A stretch of DNA of 64,000 nt, from the NCBI RefSeq assembly GCF_047654785.1, contig NZ_JASGKQ010000001.1:682001-746000 (forward strand), given 5' to 3'. Made by a program: the position numbers and the translations under genes. Source of the stretch: Pelomonas sp047654785. GTDB lineage: Bacteria > Pseudomonadota > Gammaproteobacteria > Burkholderiales > Burkholderiaceae_C. Below, piece after piece: positions 17,092 through 25,262 of the stretch. Position 1 is the first letter of the stretch. Every line of letters starts with the position of its first letter. The notes under the pieces are model-generated. The model worked only from the letters and a program-made list of their open reading frames with translations. It was not told the DNA's origin and did not search any database.

Positions 17092-18261
17092 ATGGACTTC
17101 ATCGACCTCAAGAGCCAGTACGCCGCGCTGCGCGACGACATCAACGCCCGCGTCCAGCGCGTGCTGGACCACGGCCAGTACATCCTCGGCCCCGAGGTCC
17201 GGGAGATGGAGGCGGCGCTCGCGGCCTACACCGGCGCGAAGCACTGCATCAGCGTCGCCAGCGGCACCGAGGCGCTGCTGATCTGCCTGATGGCGCTGGA
17301 CTTGCGGCCCGGCGACGAGGTCATCACCAGCCCCTTCACCTTCGCGGCCACCGCCGAGATGATCGTGCTGGCCGGCGGCGTGCCGGTGTTCGTGGACATC
17401 GAGCCCGACACCGCCAACATCGATGCGACGCTGATCGAAGCTGCCATCACCGCTCGCACGAAGGCCATCATGCCGGTGAGCCTCTATGGCCAGGTGGCCG
17501 ACATGGACGCCATCAACGCCATCGCCGCCCGGCACGGCCTGGCCGTCATCGAGGACGCGGCGCAGAGCTTCGGCGCCACGTATTGGGGCGCCCCCACGCC
17601 GGCGGCCCCCCGAGAGGGCGCGTCCGCCTTGGGGCGGCCCGGCGGCGGACGTGCCGGCAGGAAGAGCGGCAACCTCTCCACCTTCGGCTGCACCAGCTTC
17701 TTCCCGAGCAAGCCGCTGGGCTGCTACGGCGACGGCGGCGCCGTCTTCACCAGCGACGACGGCCTGGCCCAGGCCTGCCGCGAGATCCGCACCCACGGCC
17801 AGAGCCAGCGCTACCTGCACACCCGCATCGGCGTGGGCGGGCGCATGGACACGCTGCAATGCGCCGTCGTGCTCGGCAAGCTGGAGCGCTTCGGCTGGGA
17901 GGTCGAGCGGCGCCTGGCGCTGGGCGAGGCCTACCGCGCCAAGCTGCAGGCCGCCGCGCCCGGCCTGCAGCTGCTGGCCGTGCGGCCCGACCGCGACTGC
18001 GTCTGGGCGCAGTACACCGTGTTCGTGGACGGCCGCGAGGCCGTGCAGGCCAGCCTGAAGCAGGCCGGCATCCCGACCGCCGTCCACTACCCGCGCCCGC
18101 TGCACCACCAGCCGGCCTATGCCCGCTACGGCAGGCCCGACGCCTGCCCGCACAGCATCGCGGCGGCCCGGCGCGTCATGAGCCTGCCGATGAGCGCCGA
18201 CCTCAGCGACGCGCAGCAGGACCAGGTGGTCGCCGCGCTCGCCCAGGCCCTGGGTCGATAG
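17092..18261 (+). CDS. wlbC: DegT/DnrJ/EryC1 aminotransferase, WlbC/WbpE-like, with in-frame insertion
   Basis: A 389-residue PLP aminotransferase that would aminate the 3-keto sugar made by the WlbA-like enzyme. The PLP lysine is K207 in FFPSKPLGC; SGTEALL and EDAAQSFGA are also clear. Family members are about 360 residues. The excess is explained by residues 165-189 (bases 17584-17658), where a GC-rich repeat is inserted between ATY and RKSGN, positions that are nearly adjacent in relatives. The insertion keeps the frame and precedes the active-site lysine by 18 residues, so the enzyme may or may not still work. The stop overlaps a possible OxyR site for ahpC. Confidence 0.85.
   Translation: MDFIDLKSQYAALRDDINARVQRVLDHGQYILGPEVREMEAALAAYTGAKHCISVASGTEALLICLMALDLRPGDEVITSPFTFAATAEMIVLAGGVPVFVDIEPDTANIDATLIEAAITARTKAIMPVSLYGQVADMDAINAIAARHGLAVIEDAAQSFGATYWGAPTPAAPREGASALGRPGGGRAGRKSGNLSTFGCTSFFPSKPLGCYGDGGAVFTSDDGLAQACREIRTHGQSQRYLHTRIGVGGRMDTLQCAVVLGKLERFGWEVERRLALGEAYRAKLQAAAPGLQLLAVRPDRDCVWAQYTVFVDGREAVQASLKQAGIPTAVHYPRPLHHQPAYARYGRPDACPHSIAAARRVMSLPMSADLSDAQQDQVVAALAQALGR
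17584..17658. repeat. Repeat element inserted in frame inside the aminotransferase gene
   Basis: These 75 bp encode a low-complexity segment rich in Gly, Ala, Pro and Arg with no counterpart expected in the family. Bases 17628-17644 (CTTGGGGCGGCCCGGCG) are found inverted at 12724-12740 and, with one extra base, at 56316-56333. The exact edges are inferred from where family-like sequence stops and resumes. Confidence 0.7.
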
Positions 18262-18294
18262 AGGCTATCAATCATGGCGATTTGATTAAGTTTT
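18258..18294 (+). promoter_or_regulatory. Candidate OxyR site upstream of ahpC
   Basis: Four tetranucleotides at 7-bp intervals (ATAG, CAAT, ATTT, TTTT) partly match the OxyR pattern ATAG-N7-CTAT-N7-ATAG-N7-CTAT, 11 of 16 positions. The block ends at the -35 hexamer of the ahpC promoter, the position expected for activation. AhpC is a classical OxyR target. Confidence 0.4.
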
Positions 18295-18320
18295 CCAAAC
18301 GGCTGCGGGTTTTCTATATA
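18292..18320 (+). promoter_or_regulatory. ahpC: Sigma-70 promoter of ahpC
   Basis: TTTCCA (18292-18297, four of six) and TATATA (18315-18320, four of six) are separated by exactly 17 bp. The region is conspicuously AT-rich against the local background. Transcription would start near 18327, giving a leader of about 35 nt. Confidence 0.65.
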
Positions 18321-18360
18321 GTCCAGCCCATCCCTTCAACCACCGACACGGAGCGATCGC

Positions 18361-18924
18361 ATGTCCCTGATCAACACCCAAGTCCAGCCCTTCAAGACCG
18401 AAGCCTTCCACAACGGCAAGTTCATCACCGTCACCGACGAATCCCTGAAGGGCAAGTGGTCCGTGCTGATCTTCATGCCGGCCGCCTTCACCTTCAACTG
18501 CCCGACGGAAGTGGAAGACGCCGCCGACAACTACGCCGAGTTCCAGAAGCTGGGCGCCGAGGTCTACATCGTCACGACCGACACGCACTTCTCGCACAAG
18601 GTCTGGCACGAAACCTCGCCGGCCGTCGGCAAGGCCAAGTTCCCGCTGGTCGGCGACCCGACGCACGTGCTGACCAACGCCTTCGGCGTGCACATCCCTG
18701 AAGAGGGCCTGGCGCTGCGCGGCACCTTCGTCATCAACCCGGACGGCGTCATCAAGACCGCCGAAGTCCACAGCAACGAAATCGCCCGCGACGTGTCCGA
18801 GACGCTGCGCAAGCTGAAGGCCGCCCAGTACACCGCCGCCAACCCCGGCCAGGTCTGCCCGGCCAAGTGGAAGGAAGGCGCGAAGACCATCGCCCCGTCG
18901 CTGGATCTCGTCGGCAAGATCTGA
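18361..18924 (+). CDS. ahpC: Alkyl hydroperoxide reductase subunit C (typical 2-Cys peroxiredoxin)
   Basis: A 187-residue peroxiredoxin that reduces peroxides; the same length as enterobacterial AhpC. The peroxidatic cysteine is C47 in TFNCPTE and the resolving cysteine C166 in GQVCPAKW. Electrons come from AhpF, encoded next. It has its own promoter. Codon use is strongly biased to preferred codons, as expected for an abundant protein. Confidence 0.97.
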   Translation: MSLINTQVQPFKTEAFHNGKFITVTDESLKGKWSVLIFMPAAFTFNCPTEVEDAADNYAEFQKLGAEVYIVTTDTHFSHKVWHETSPAVGKAKFPLVGDPTHVLTNAFGVHIPEEGLALRGTFVINPDGVIKTAEVHSNEIARDVSETLRKLKAAQYTAANPGQVCPAKWKEGAKTIAPSLDLVGKI

Positions 18925-18934
18925 TGCCGCTGGC

Positions 18935-18956
18935 AAGGAGCCCGGGAGGGCTCCTT
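18935..18956 (+). terminator. Hairpin after ahpC, possible attenuator
   Basis: AAGGAGCC and GGCTCCTT form an 8-bp stem with a 6-nt loop, 11 bp after the ahpC stop. The following bases are CCTCCC rather than a T-tract, so partial termination or 3'-end protection is more likely than full termination. Confidence 0.5.
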
Positions 18957-18980
18957 CCTCCCGCAGAGCAGCACAGGCTC

Positions 18981-19017
18981 TGCTGAAAGGGCCTCCGACC
19001 CGGGGACGCTTTCAGCA
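18981..19017. other. Second stem-loop in the ahpC-ahpF spacer
   Basis: TGCTGAAAG and CTTTCAGCA form a perfect 9-bp stem with a 19-nt loop. Together with the preceding hairpin it could lower ahpF expression relative to ahpC or set mRNA processing. Confidence 0.5.
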
Positions 19018-19056
19018 GTGGCCCCTCCCGCCACGCCTCACTGAAAGGAACCCGCC

Positions 19057-20610
19057 ATGTTGGACGCCGCCCTGAAGACCCAGCTCCAGGCCTACCTGGA
19101 GCGCGTCACGCTCCCCTTCGACATCATCGCCACGCTGGACGACTCGGCCGCCGCCGCCGAGATGCGCGAGCTGCTGGCCGAGATCGCCGGCATGAGCGAC
19201 AAGATCACGCTGCACACCGACGGCAACGACGCGCGCCGGCCCAGCTTCCTGCTGCGCCGCGCCGGCAGCGCCACGGTGCTGCGCTTCGCCGCCATCCCGC
19301 TGGGCCACGAGTTCACGTCGCTGGTGCTGGCGCTGCTGTGGACGGGCGGCCACCCGCCCAAGGCCGGGCAGGACACGCTGGACGCCATCGAGGCGCTGGA
19401 CGCCGACCTCGACTTCGAGGTCTACATGAGCCTGTCCTGCCACAACTGCCCGGACGTGGTGCAGGCGCTGTCGCTGATGGCCGTCCGCAACCCGCGCATC
19501 CGCGCCACCATCATCGACGGCGGCCTGTACCAGGACGAGGTCGAGGGCCGCGGCATCATGGCCGTGCCGGCCGTGTGGCTGAACGGCAAGCCCTTCGCCT
19601 CCGGCCGCATGACGCTGGAGGAGATCGTCGCCAAGCTCGACACCGGCGCGGCCGAGCGCGGCGCGAAGAAGCTCGACGCCGAGGTGCCCTACGACGTGCT
19701 CATCATCGGCGGCGGCCCGGCCGGTGGCGCGGCGGCCGTCTACGCGGCGCGCAAGGGCATCCGCACCGGCATCGCGGCCGAGCGCTTCGGCGGCCAGGTC
19801 AACGACACGCTGGGCATCGAGAACTACGTCACCGTCTCGCACACCGAGGGCCCGAAGTTCGTCGCCGCGCTCGAAGCGCATGTGAAGGACTACGCCGTGG
19901 ACATCCACAACCTGCAGCGCGCGGAAGGCCTGGTCCCGGCCGAGCAGCCGGGCGGCCTGATCCAGGTCAAGCTCGCCAACGGCGCGACGCTGAAGGGCCG
20001 GACCGTCATCCTCTCCACCGGCGCGCGCTGGCGCAACGTCGGCGTGCCCGGCGAGGCCGAGTACCGCAACAAGGGCGTGGCCTACTGCCCGCACTGCGAC
20101 GGCCCGCTGTTCAAGGGCAAGCCGGTCGCCGTCATCGGCGGCGGCAACTCGGGCGTCGAGGCCGCGATCGACCTGGCGGGCATCGTCAAGCACGTCACGC
20201 TGCTGGAGTTCGCGCCCGAGCTGCGCGCCGACGCGGTGCTGGTCCGCAAGCTGGAGAGCCTGCCCAACGTGACCATCATCAGGAACGCGCAGACCACCGA
20301 GTTCATCGGCGTGGACGGCAAGCTGGCCGCGCTGAGCTACACCGACCGCGCGTCCGGCGAGGCCCGGCGTGTCGAGGTGGACGGCTGCTTCGTGCAGATC
20401 GGCCTCGTGCCGAACACCGAATGGCTGCGCGGCACGCTGGAGCTGAGCCGGCACGGCGAGATCGTCGTGGACGCCCGGGGCGCCACCTCGGTGCCCGGCG
20501 TGTTCGCGGCGGGGGACGCGACGACGGTACCGTTCAAGCAGATCGTCATCGCCGCCGGCGACGGCGCGAAGGCCGCGCTGGGCGCGTTCGACTACCTGGT
20601 CCGGCACTGA
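19057..20610 (+). CDS. ahpF: Alkyl hydroperoxide reductase subunit F
   Basis: A 517-residue flavoprotein that passes electrons from NADH to AhpC. The N-terminal tandem thioredoxin-fold domain has the dithiol C128-x2-C131 (SCHNC). The FAD site begins at IIGGGPAG near residue 217. The thioredoxin-reductase-like dithiol is C344-x2-C347 (YCPHCDG). A second nucleotide motif, IGGGNSG, follows. An AAAGGA ribosome site precedes the ATG. Its 3' end overlaps the convergent rarD gene by 19 bp. Confidence 0.97.
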   Translation: MLDAALKTQLQAYLERVTLPFDIIATLDDSAAAAEMRELLAEIAGMSDKITLHTDGNDARRPSFLLRRAGSATVLRFAAIPLGHEFTSLVLALLWTGGHPPKAGQDTLDAIEALDADLDFEVYMSLSCHNCPDVVQALSLMAVRNPRIRATIIDGGLYQDEVEGRGIMAVPAVWLNGKPFASGRMTLEEIVAKLDTGAAERGAKKLDAEVPYDVLIIGGGPAGGAAAVYAARKGIRTGIAAERFGGQVNDTLGIENYVTVSHTEGPKFVAALEAHVKDYAVDIHNLQRAEGLVPAEQPGGLIQVKLANGATLKGRTVILSTGARWRNVGVPGEAEYRNKGVAYCPHCDGPLFKGKPVAVIGGGNSGVEAAIDLAGIVKHVTLLEFAPELRADAVLVRKLESLPNVTIIRNAQTTEFIGVDGKLAALSYTDRASGEARRVEVDGCFVQIGLVPNTEWLRGTLELSRHGEIVVDARGATSVPGVFAAGDATTVPFKQIVIAAGDGAKAALGAFDYLVRH

Positions 20611-21488
20611 GGAGCTGTTCCTGAAGGGCCCGCCGCGCGGCGGGCCCGCCACAGGCCCTCCGCGCTGTAGACCGCCAGCGCGCCCCAGATGCAGCCGAAG
20701 GCGACGAGGCGGTTCGCGTCCATCGGCTCGTGGAACAGGAACACGCCGAGCAGGAACTGCAGCGAAGGCGACGCGTACTGCACCACGCCCAGCGTCGCCA
20801 GCGGGATGCGCCGCGCGCCGGCCGCGAACAGCAGCAGCGCGCCGGCCGTCACCGGCCCGGTGCCGACCAGCCAGGCCCAGTCCGCCGCCGTCTGCCCGGC
20901 CAGCTTGCCCGCCTGCCACCACCACGCCAGGCCCGCGCCGGCCAGCGGCGCGAGGATCAGCGTCTCCAGCGTCAGGCCCTCGATGGCGCCGAGCGCGGCG
21001 GTCTTGCGCATCAGGCCGTAGACGCCGAAGCTCAGTGCCAGCACCAGCGCCACCCAGGGCAGGCGCCCGCCGGCCAGCGTCAGCCACAGCACGCCGAAGG
21101 CCGCCAGCCCCACGGCCAGCCATTGCAGCGGGCGCGGCCGCTCGTGCAGCACCGCATAGCCCAGCGCCACGTTGACCAGCGGGTTGATGAAATAGCCCAG
21201 GCTCGCGTCGATGACGTGGCCGTGGCCGACGGCCCAGACGTAGGTCAGCCAGTTGATAGCGATCAGCAGCGCCGACAGCGCGAAGCGCCGCCACGTCGCG
21301 GCGTCCACGCCGCGCAGCCAGCGCAGGTTGCGCGTCACCAGCAGCACCCCGGCCACGAAGGCCAGCGACCACAGCGTCCGGTGCGCCACGATCTGCAGCG
21401 CCGGGACGGCCGCGATCTGGCGGAAATAGAGCGGGAACAGCCCCCAGCTCAGGTAGGCGCCGAGGGCGTAGAGGATGCCGGGGTTCAT
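20592..21488 (-). CDS. rarD: RarD-like EamA-family transporter
   Basis: About 298 residues with ten membrane segments. The N-terminus, MNPGILYALGAYLSWGLFPL, and internal LGYFINPLVNV, QYASPSLQFLLGV and HEPM are typical of the RarD protein family. These are inner-membrane permeases of unknown or varied substrate. ATG 21488 is chosen; ATG 21497 would add MPA. It is convergent with and overlaps ahpF, and divergent from the S15-type hydrolase gene. Confidence 0.88.
   Translation of the reverse strand: MNPGILYALGAYLSWGLFPLYFRQIAAVPALQIVAHRTLWSLAFVAGVLLVTRNLRWLRGVDAATWRRFALSALLIAINWLTYVWAVGHGHVIDASLGYFINPLVNVALGYAVLHERPRPLQWLAVGLAAFGVLWLTLAGGRLPWVALVLALSFGVYGLMRKTAALGAIEGLTLETLILAPLAGAGLAWWWQAGKLAGQTAADWAWLVGTGPVTAGALLLFAAGARRIPLATLGVVQYASPSLQFLLGVFLFHEPMDANRLVAFGCIWGALAVYSAEGLWRARRAAGPSGTAPQCRTR
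20626..20647. terminator. 22-bp perfect palindrome at the ahpF/rarD junction
   Basis: GGGCCCGCCGC and its exact reverse complement abut without a loop, 16 bp after the ahpF stop and inside the rarD coding region. No T-tract follows. It could still act as a terminator or roadblock between the converging genes. Confidence 0.4.
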
Positions 21489-21577
21489 CGCCGGCATTGT
21501 CGGCGGCCGCCCCGGCGGGCCGCGCGGGCAGGGCTTTCGGCACTGGCCGCGCGCGGCGGCGCTGCCATGATGCGGCG

Positions 21578-23533
21578 ATGCTGAAACCGACCTGCGCGGC
21601 GCTGGCCGCCCTCTGCGCCTTCTGCGTGGCGGCCAACGCCGCCGAACCCGCCGACGCGCCGCCCAAGCCGCCCGCCTACGAGCCGCGCGAGCACTACACC
21701 AAGTACGAATACCGCATCCCGGTGCGCGACGGCAAGCGGCTCTTCACCGCCGTCTACGTGCCCAAGGACGCCAGCCGCCGCTACCCGCTGCTGATGACGC
21801 GCACGCCCTATGGCTGCGGCCCCTACGGCGTGGACCGCGACGGCATCCGCCGCGCCGCGCCCAACGACGATTTCCTGAAGGCCGGCTACATCGTCGTCTG
21901 CCAGGACGTGCGCGGGCGCCACCAGTCCGAGGGCGACTGGATCGAGATGACGCCGCACCGGGCCGCCAAGCGCACGCCCGCCGACGTGGACGAAAGCAGC
22001 GACACGCACGACAGCGTGCAGTGGCTGATCGACCACCTGCCCGGCCACAACGGCCGCGTCGGGCTCTGGGGCATTTCCTACCCCGGCTTCTACACGGCGG
22101 CCTCCATCATCGACTCGCACCCGGCCATCAAGGCCGCGTCGCCGCAGGCGCCGATCGCCGACCTTTTCATGGGCGACGACAGCTACCACGGCGGCGCCTT
22201 CATGCTGGCCGCCAACTTCGGCTTCTACAGCGGCTTCAAGCCGCAGCGCACGCCGGTGCTGCCGCCGAAGCAGTGGCCCGAGTTCGACTACGGCACGCCG
22301 GACGGCTACGAGTTCTTCCTGCAGTTCCCCAACCTCGACGCGATGGCCGCCCGCCTCGGCGCCAACCCTTACTTCGACGTCCAGATCCAGCACGACCGCT
22401 ACGACGAGTTCTGGCGCGCCCGCGCGATCACGCCGCACCTGAAGAACATCCGCGCCGCCGTGCTGACCGTGGGCGGCTGGTTCGACGCCGAGGACCTCGC
22501 CGGCCCGCTCGCCATCCACCGCGCCATCGGCCGCCAGAGCCCCGCCACCGACAACCGCCTGGTCATGGGCCCCTGGGTACATGGCGGCTGGCTGCGCGGC
22601 CCGGGCCGGCAACTCGGCCGCGTGGACTTCCGGCAGGCCACGTCCGAGCAGTTCCAGCGCGACGTGCTGCTGCCCTTCTTCGAGCAGCACCTGCGCGCCG
22701 ACGGTGAGGTGAAGGCGCCCAACATGCCCAAGGCACCCCTTGCCAAGGCCACGGTGTTCGAGACGGGCAGCAACGTCTGGCGCCGCTACGACGCCTGGCC
22801 GCCCCAGGAGGCGCAGCCGCGCACGCTCTACTTCGCGCCCGGCGGCCGGCTCGCGTTCACGCCGCCCGAGGCCGCGCAGCCCGAGTCCGACGCCTGGGTC
22901 GCCGACCCGGCCAAGCCGGTGCCTTTCGTCGGCTACACGGCGCTGGGCGTGCCGCAGGAGTACATGGTCGGCGACCAGCGCTTCGCCGCGACCCGGCCCG
23001 ACGTGCTGACCTACCGCAGCGAGGTGCTCGAAGAGGACCTGACCGTCGTCGGCCCGATCACCGCGCGGCTGTTCGTCGCCACCAGCGGCAGCGACGCGGA
23101 CTGGGTCGTCAAGCTGATCGACGTCTACCCCAACGAACTCGACGAGCCTGCGGAGCCCGGCCCGCGCCGCCCGCGCGGCGAAGACGCCGGCCTGCCCGCC
23201 AGCCCGTTGGCCGGCATGCAGCAGCTGGTGCGCGGCGAGCCGCTGCGCGGGCGCTTCCGCCACGGCTTCGAGCGGCCCGAGGCGATGGTGCCGGGCCGGG
23301 TGGAGGAGCTGCGCGTGACGCTGCCCGACGTGAACCACGCCTTCCGCCGCGGCCACCGCATCATGGTGCAGCTGCAGAGCAGCTGGTTCCCGCTGATCGA
23401 CCGCAACCCGCAGACCTTCGTGCCCATCCGCAGCGCGAAGCCCGAGGACTTCCGGGCCGCGACGCAGCGGCTCTACCGCTGGCAGGACCAGCCCTCGGGG
23501 CTGGAGCTGCGCGTGCTTCAGCCGTTGCGCTGA
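21578..23533 (+). CDS. Exported CocE/NonD-family (peptidase S15) hydrolase
   Basis: A 651-residue protein with a signal peptide (MLKPTCAALAALCAFCVAAN, cleavage after AA near residue 22). The alpha/beta hydrolase domain has its nucleophile S167 in GISYPG, and QDVRGRHQSEG precedes it. The C-terminal beta-sandwich ends in RRGHRIMVQLQSSWFP. The family includes X-Pro dipeptidyl peptidases, cocaine esterase and alpha-amino acid ester hydrolases; the last are secreted and share this layout. The substrate is not known. Confidence 0.88.
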   Translation: MLKPTCAALAALCAFCVAANAAEPADAPPKPPAYEPREHYTKYEYRIPVRDGKRLFTAVYVPKDASRRYPLLMTRTPYGCGPYGVDRDGIRRAAPNDDFLKAGYIVVCQDVRGRHQSEGDWIEMTPHRAAKRTPADVDESSDTHDSVQWLIDHLPGHNGRVGLWGISYPGFYTAASIIDSHPAIKAASPQAPIADLFMGDDSYHGGAFMLAANFGFYSGFKPQRTPVLPPKQWPEFDYGTPDGYEFFLQFPNLDAMAARLGANPYFDVQIQHDRYDEFWRARAITPHLKNIRAAVLTVGGWFDAEDLAGPLAIHRAIGRQSPATDNRLVMGPWVHGGWLRGPGRQLGRVDFRQATSEQFQRDVLLPFFEQHLRADGEVKAPNMPKAPLAKATVFETGSNVWRRYDAWPPQEAQPRTLYFAPGGRLAFTPPEAAQPESDAWVADPAKPVPFVGYTALGVPQEYMVGDQRFAATRPDVLTYRSEVLEEDLTVVGPITARLFVATSGSDADWVVKLIDVYPNELDEPAEPGPRRPRGEDAGLPASPLAGMQQLVRGEPLRGRFRHGFERPEAMVPGRVEELRVTLPDVNHAFRRGHRIMVQLQSSWFPLIDRNPQTFVPIRSAKPEDFRAATQRLYRWQDQPSGLELRVLQPLR

Positions 23534-23677
23534 CGCTCCAGCCGTCGCGCTGACCGGCCCCGGCCGCGCCGGACCGGCTTCCGCCGACTACTGCACGGTC
23601 ACGCCGCCGCCGAGGCGGCGGGGCCGGCGTGCGCCGGGCTAGCATCGACCGGATCACCCTGACGAGGAGACCCGCCC

Positions 23678-25144
23678 ATGCCATCGGCCACCCTGCAAGC
23701 CTCCTGGCGCCCAGCCGTGCCGGCCGCCGACGAGCGGGCCAGCGCACGCCAGCTGTCCTGGCGCGAGGCGGACCGGCTGATGCTGGCCTGCATGGGCTTG
23801 TGCGTGGCGGTGGCGTTCGGCCTGGGCCTGCAATTCGGCGGTGTCGGCCTGGCGCTGGGCGGCAGCCTGCTGCTGTTCGGCATCGCCTGCGGCGCGCACC
23901 TGCTGGCCGGCGGCACGATGCTGGCGGCCCAGGTGATGGCCGTGGTGGCGATGGCCCAGGTGGCGCTGCACATCCAGCTGGCGCGCGGGATGATCGAGTT
24001 CCACTTCGGCGTGTTCGTCACGCTGGCCTTCCTGCTCGCCTACCGGCACTGGGCGCCGGTGCTGACCGGGGCGGCGGTCATCGCCGTCCACCACGTGCTG
24101 TTCGACCGGCTGCAGGCGGCCGGCGTCGGCGTGTACTGCCTGGCCGACCCCGGCTTCCCGCGCGTGCTGGTGCATGCCGGCTACGTCGTCGCGCAGGCGG
24201 GCTTCGAGATGCTGATCGCGGTGCAGATGTACCGCAGCGCCGTCGAACAGTCGGCGCTGGTGCGCATGGTCGAGCATCTGACGGCCCGCGAGCGCATCAA
24301 CCTCGATGCCGGGCGGATGGGCGAGGCCGAGGGCGCGGCCGGGCTGCTGGGCGGCGCGGTGGAGCGCATCCACGGCGTCGTGCGCCAGGTGCAGGCGGCG
24401 GCGCGCAGCATCGACGGCGCCAGCGCCGAGATCGCCGCGGGCAACCAGGACCTGTCGGAACGCACCGAGCGCACGGCGGCCAGCCTGCAGTCCACCGCCT
24501 CGTCGATGGACGCGCTGACCCAGGCCGTCGGCCAGACCGCCGACGCCGCGCGCCGCGCCCACGCGCTGGCCAGCGGCGCGGCCGGCGCCGCCTCGCGCGG
24601 CTCGGGCGTCGTCGGCCAGATGGCGACGACGATGGGCGCCATCAACGCGAGCGCGGGGCGCATCGCGGACATCACCGGGCTGATCGACTCCATCGCCTTC
24701 CAGACCAACATCCTGGCGCTGAACGCGGCGGTGGAGGCGGCGCGGGCGGGCGAGCAGGGCAAGGGCTTCGCCGTCGTCGCGTCCGAGGTGCGCGGGCTGG
24801 CCCAGCGCTCGGCCGAGGCGGCGCGCGACATCAAGGGGCTGATCGCGGCGTCCAGCGAGCAGGCGGCGGCCGGCGCGGGCCTGGCGGGCCAGGCCGGCGA
24901 CGCGATGCGCGAGATCGAGTGCGCGGCCCAGCAGGTGGCGGACCTGATCGGCGACATCGCCCGCTCGGCCGGCGAGCAGAGCGAGGGCATCGCCCGCGTG
25001 AACCAGACCGTCGGCCAGCTCGACCAGGTGACGCAGCAGAACGCGGCGCTGGTCGAGCAGTCGGCCGCCGCGGCGGAAAGCCTGCGCGACCAGGCGCAGC
25101 GGCTGGCCGACGAGGTCAGCGTGTTCCAGACGCGGGCGGGTTGA
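23678..25144 (+). CDS. Methyl-accepting chemotaxis protein with membrane-embedded sensor
   Basis: A 488-residue chemoreceptor. The first ~200 residues hold about five or six hydrophobic segments and no periplasmic loop large enough for a ligand domain, so sensing is probably within the membrane or by an energy-related signal. No HAMP sequence is clear. The cytoplasmic signalling helix carries the conserved tip SIAFQTNILALNAAVEAARA and GFAVVASEVRGLAQRSAEAA, where CheA and CheW bind. The C-terminus lacks an NWETF-type CheR tether. A GAGGAG ribosome site precedes the ATG. No che genes are adjacent. Confidence 0.9.
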   Translation: MPSATLQASWRPAVPAADERASARQLSWREADRLMLACMGLCVAVAFGLGLQFGGVGLALGGSLLLFGIACGAHLLAGGTMLAAQVMAVVAMAQVALHIQLARGMIEFHFGVFVTLAFLLAYRHWAPVLTGAAVIAVHHVLFDRLQAAGVGVYCLADPGFPRVLVHAGYVVAQAGFEMLIAVQMYRSAVEQSALVRMVEHLTARERINLDAGRMGEAEGAAGLLGGAVERIHGVVRQVQAAARSIDGASAEIAAGNQDLSERTERTAASLQSTASSMDALTQAVGQTADAARRAHALASGAAGAASRGSGVVGQMATTMGAINASAGRIADITGLIDSIAFQTNILALNAAVEAARAGEQGKGFAVVASEVRGLAQRSAEAARDIKGLIAASSEQAAAGAGLAGQAGDAMREIECAAQQVADLIGDIARSAGEQSEGIARVNQTVGQLDQVTQQNAALVEQSAAAAESLRDQAQRLADEVSVFQTRAG

Positions 25145-25203
25145 GGCGACGCGGAGCCAGTCCCCGCGATGCGCTGCGCGCGAGGGACTGGTTCAGCGTC
25201 GCC
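25145..25203. terminator. Large two-part hairpin between the chemoreceptor gene and truC
   Basis: GGCGACGC (25145-25152) pairs with GCGTCGCC (25196-25203), and CCAGTCCC (25157-25164) with GGGACTGG (25184-25191). It starts directly after the chemoreceptor stop. The right half also contains the original truC stop codon (complement of 25193-25195), so it probably served as a shared terminator for the two convergent genes before the IS insertion. Confidence 0.65.
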
Positions 25204-25262
25204 TTAAGAGCGGCTAACACAACCCTGTCATCGTCAGGCGGTTGAAGTGCGTTTGACGGTAC

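Noticed and set aside
19012..21666. Long minus-strand open frame of 884 codons across ahpF
   Set aside because: It is antisense to a certain gene and has the low-complexity Arg/Ala/Gly/Asp composition of GC-rich shadow frames. Only its rarD-like part, in another frame, is real.
25145..25203. Large hairpin as the left end of the IS
   Set aside because: The IS inverted repeat and target duplication place the left end at 25208; the hairpin is host DNA carrying the original truC stop.
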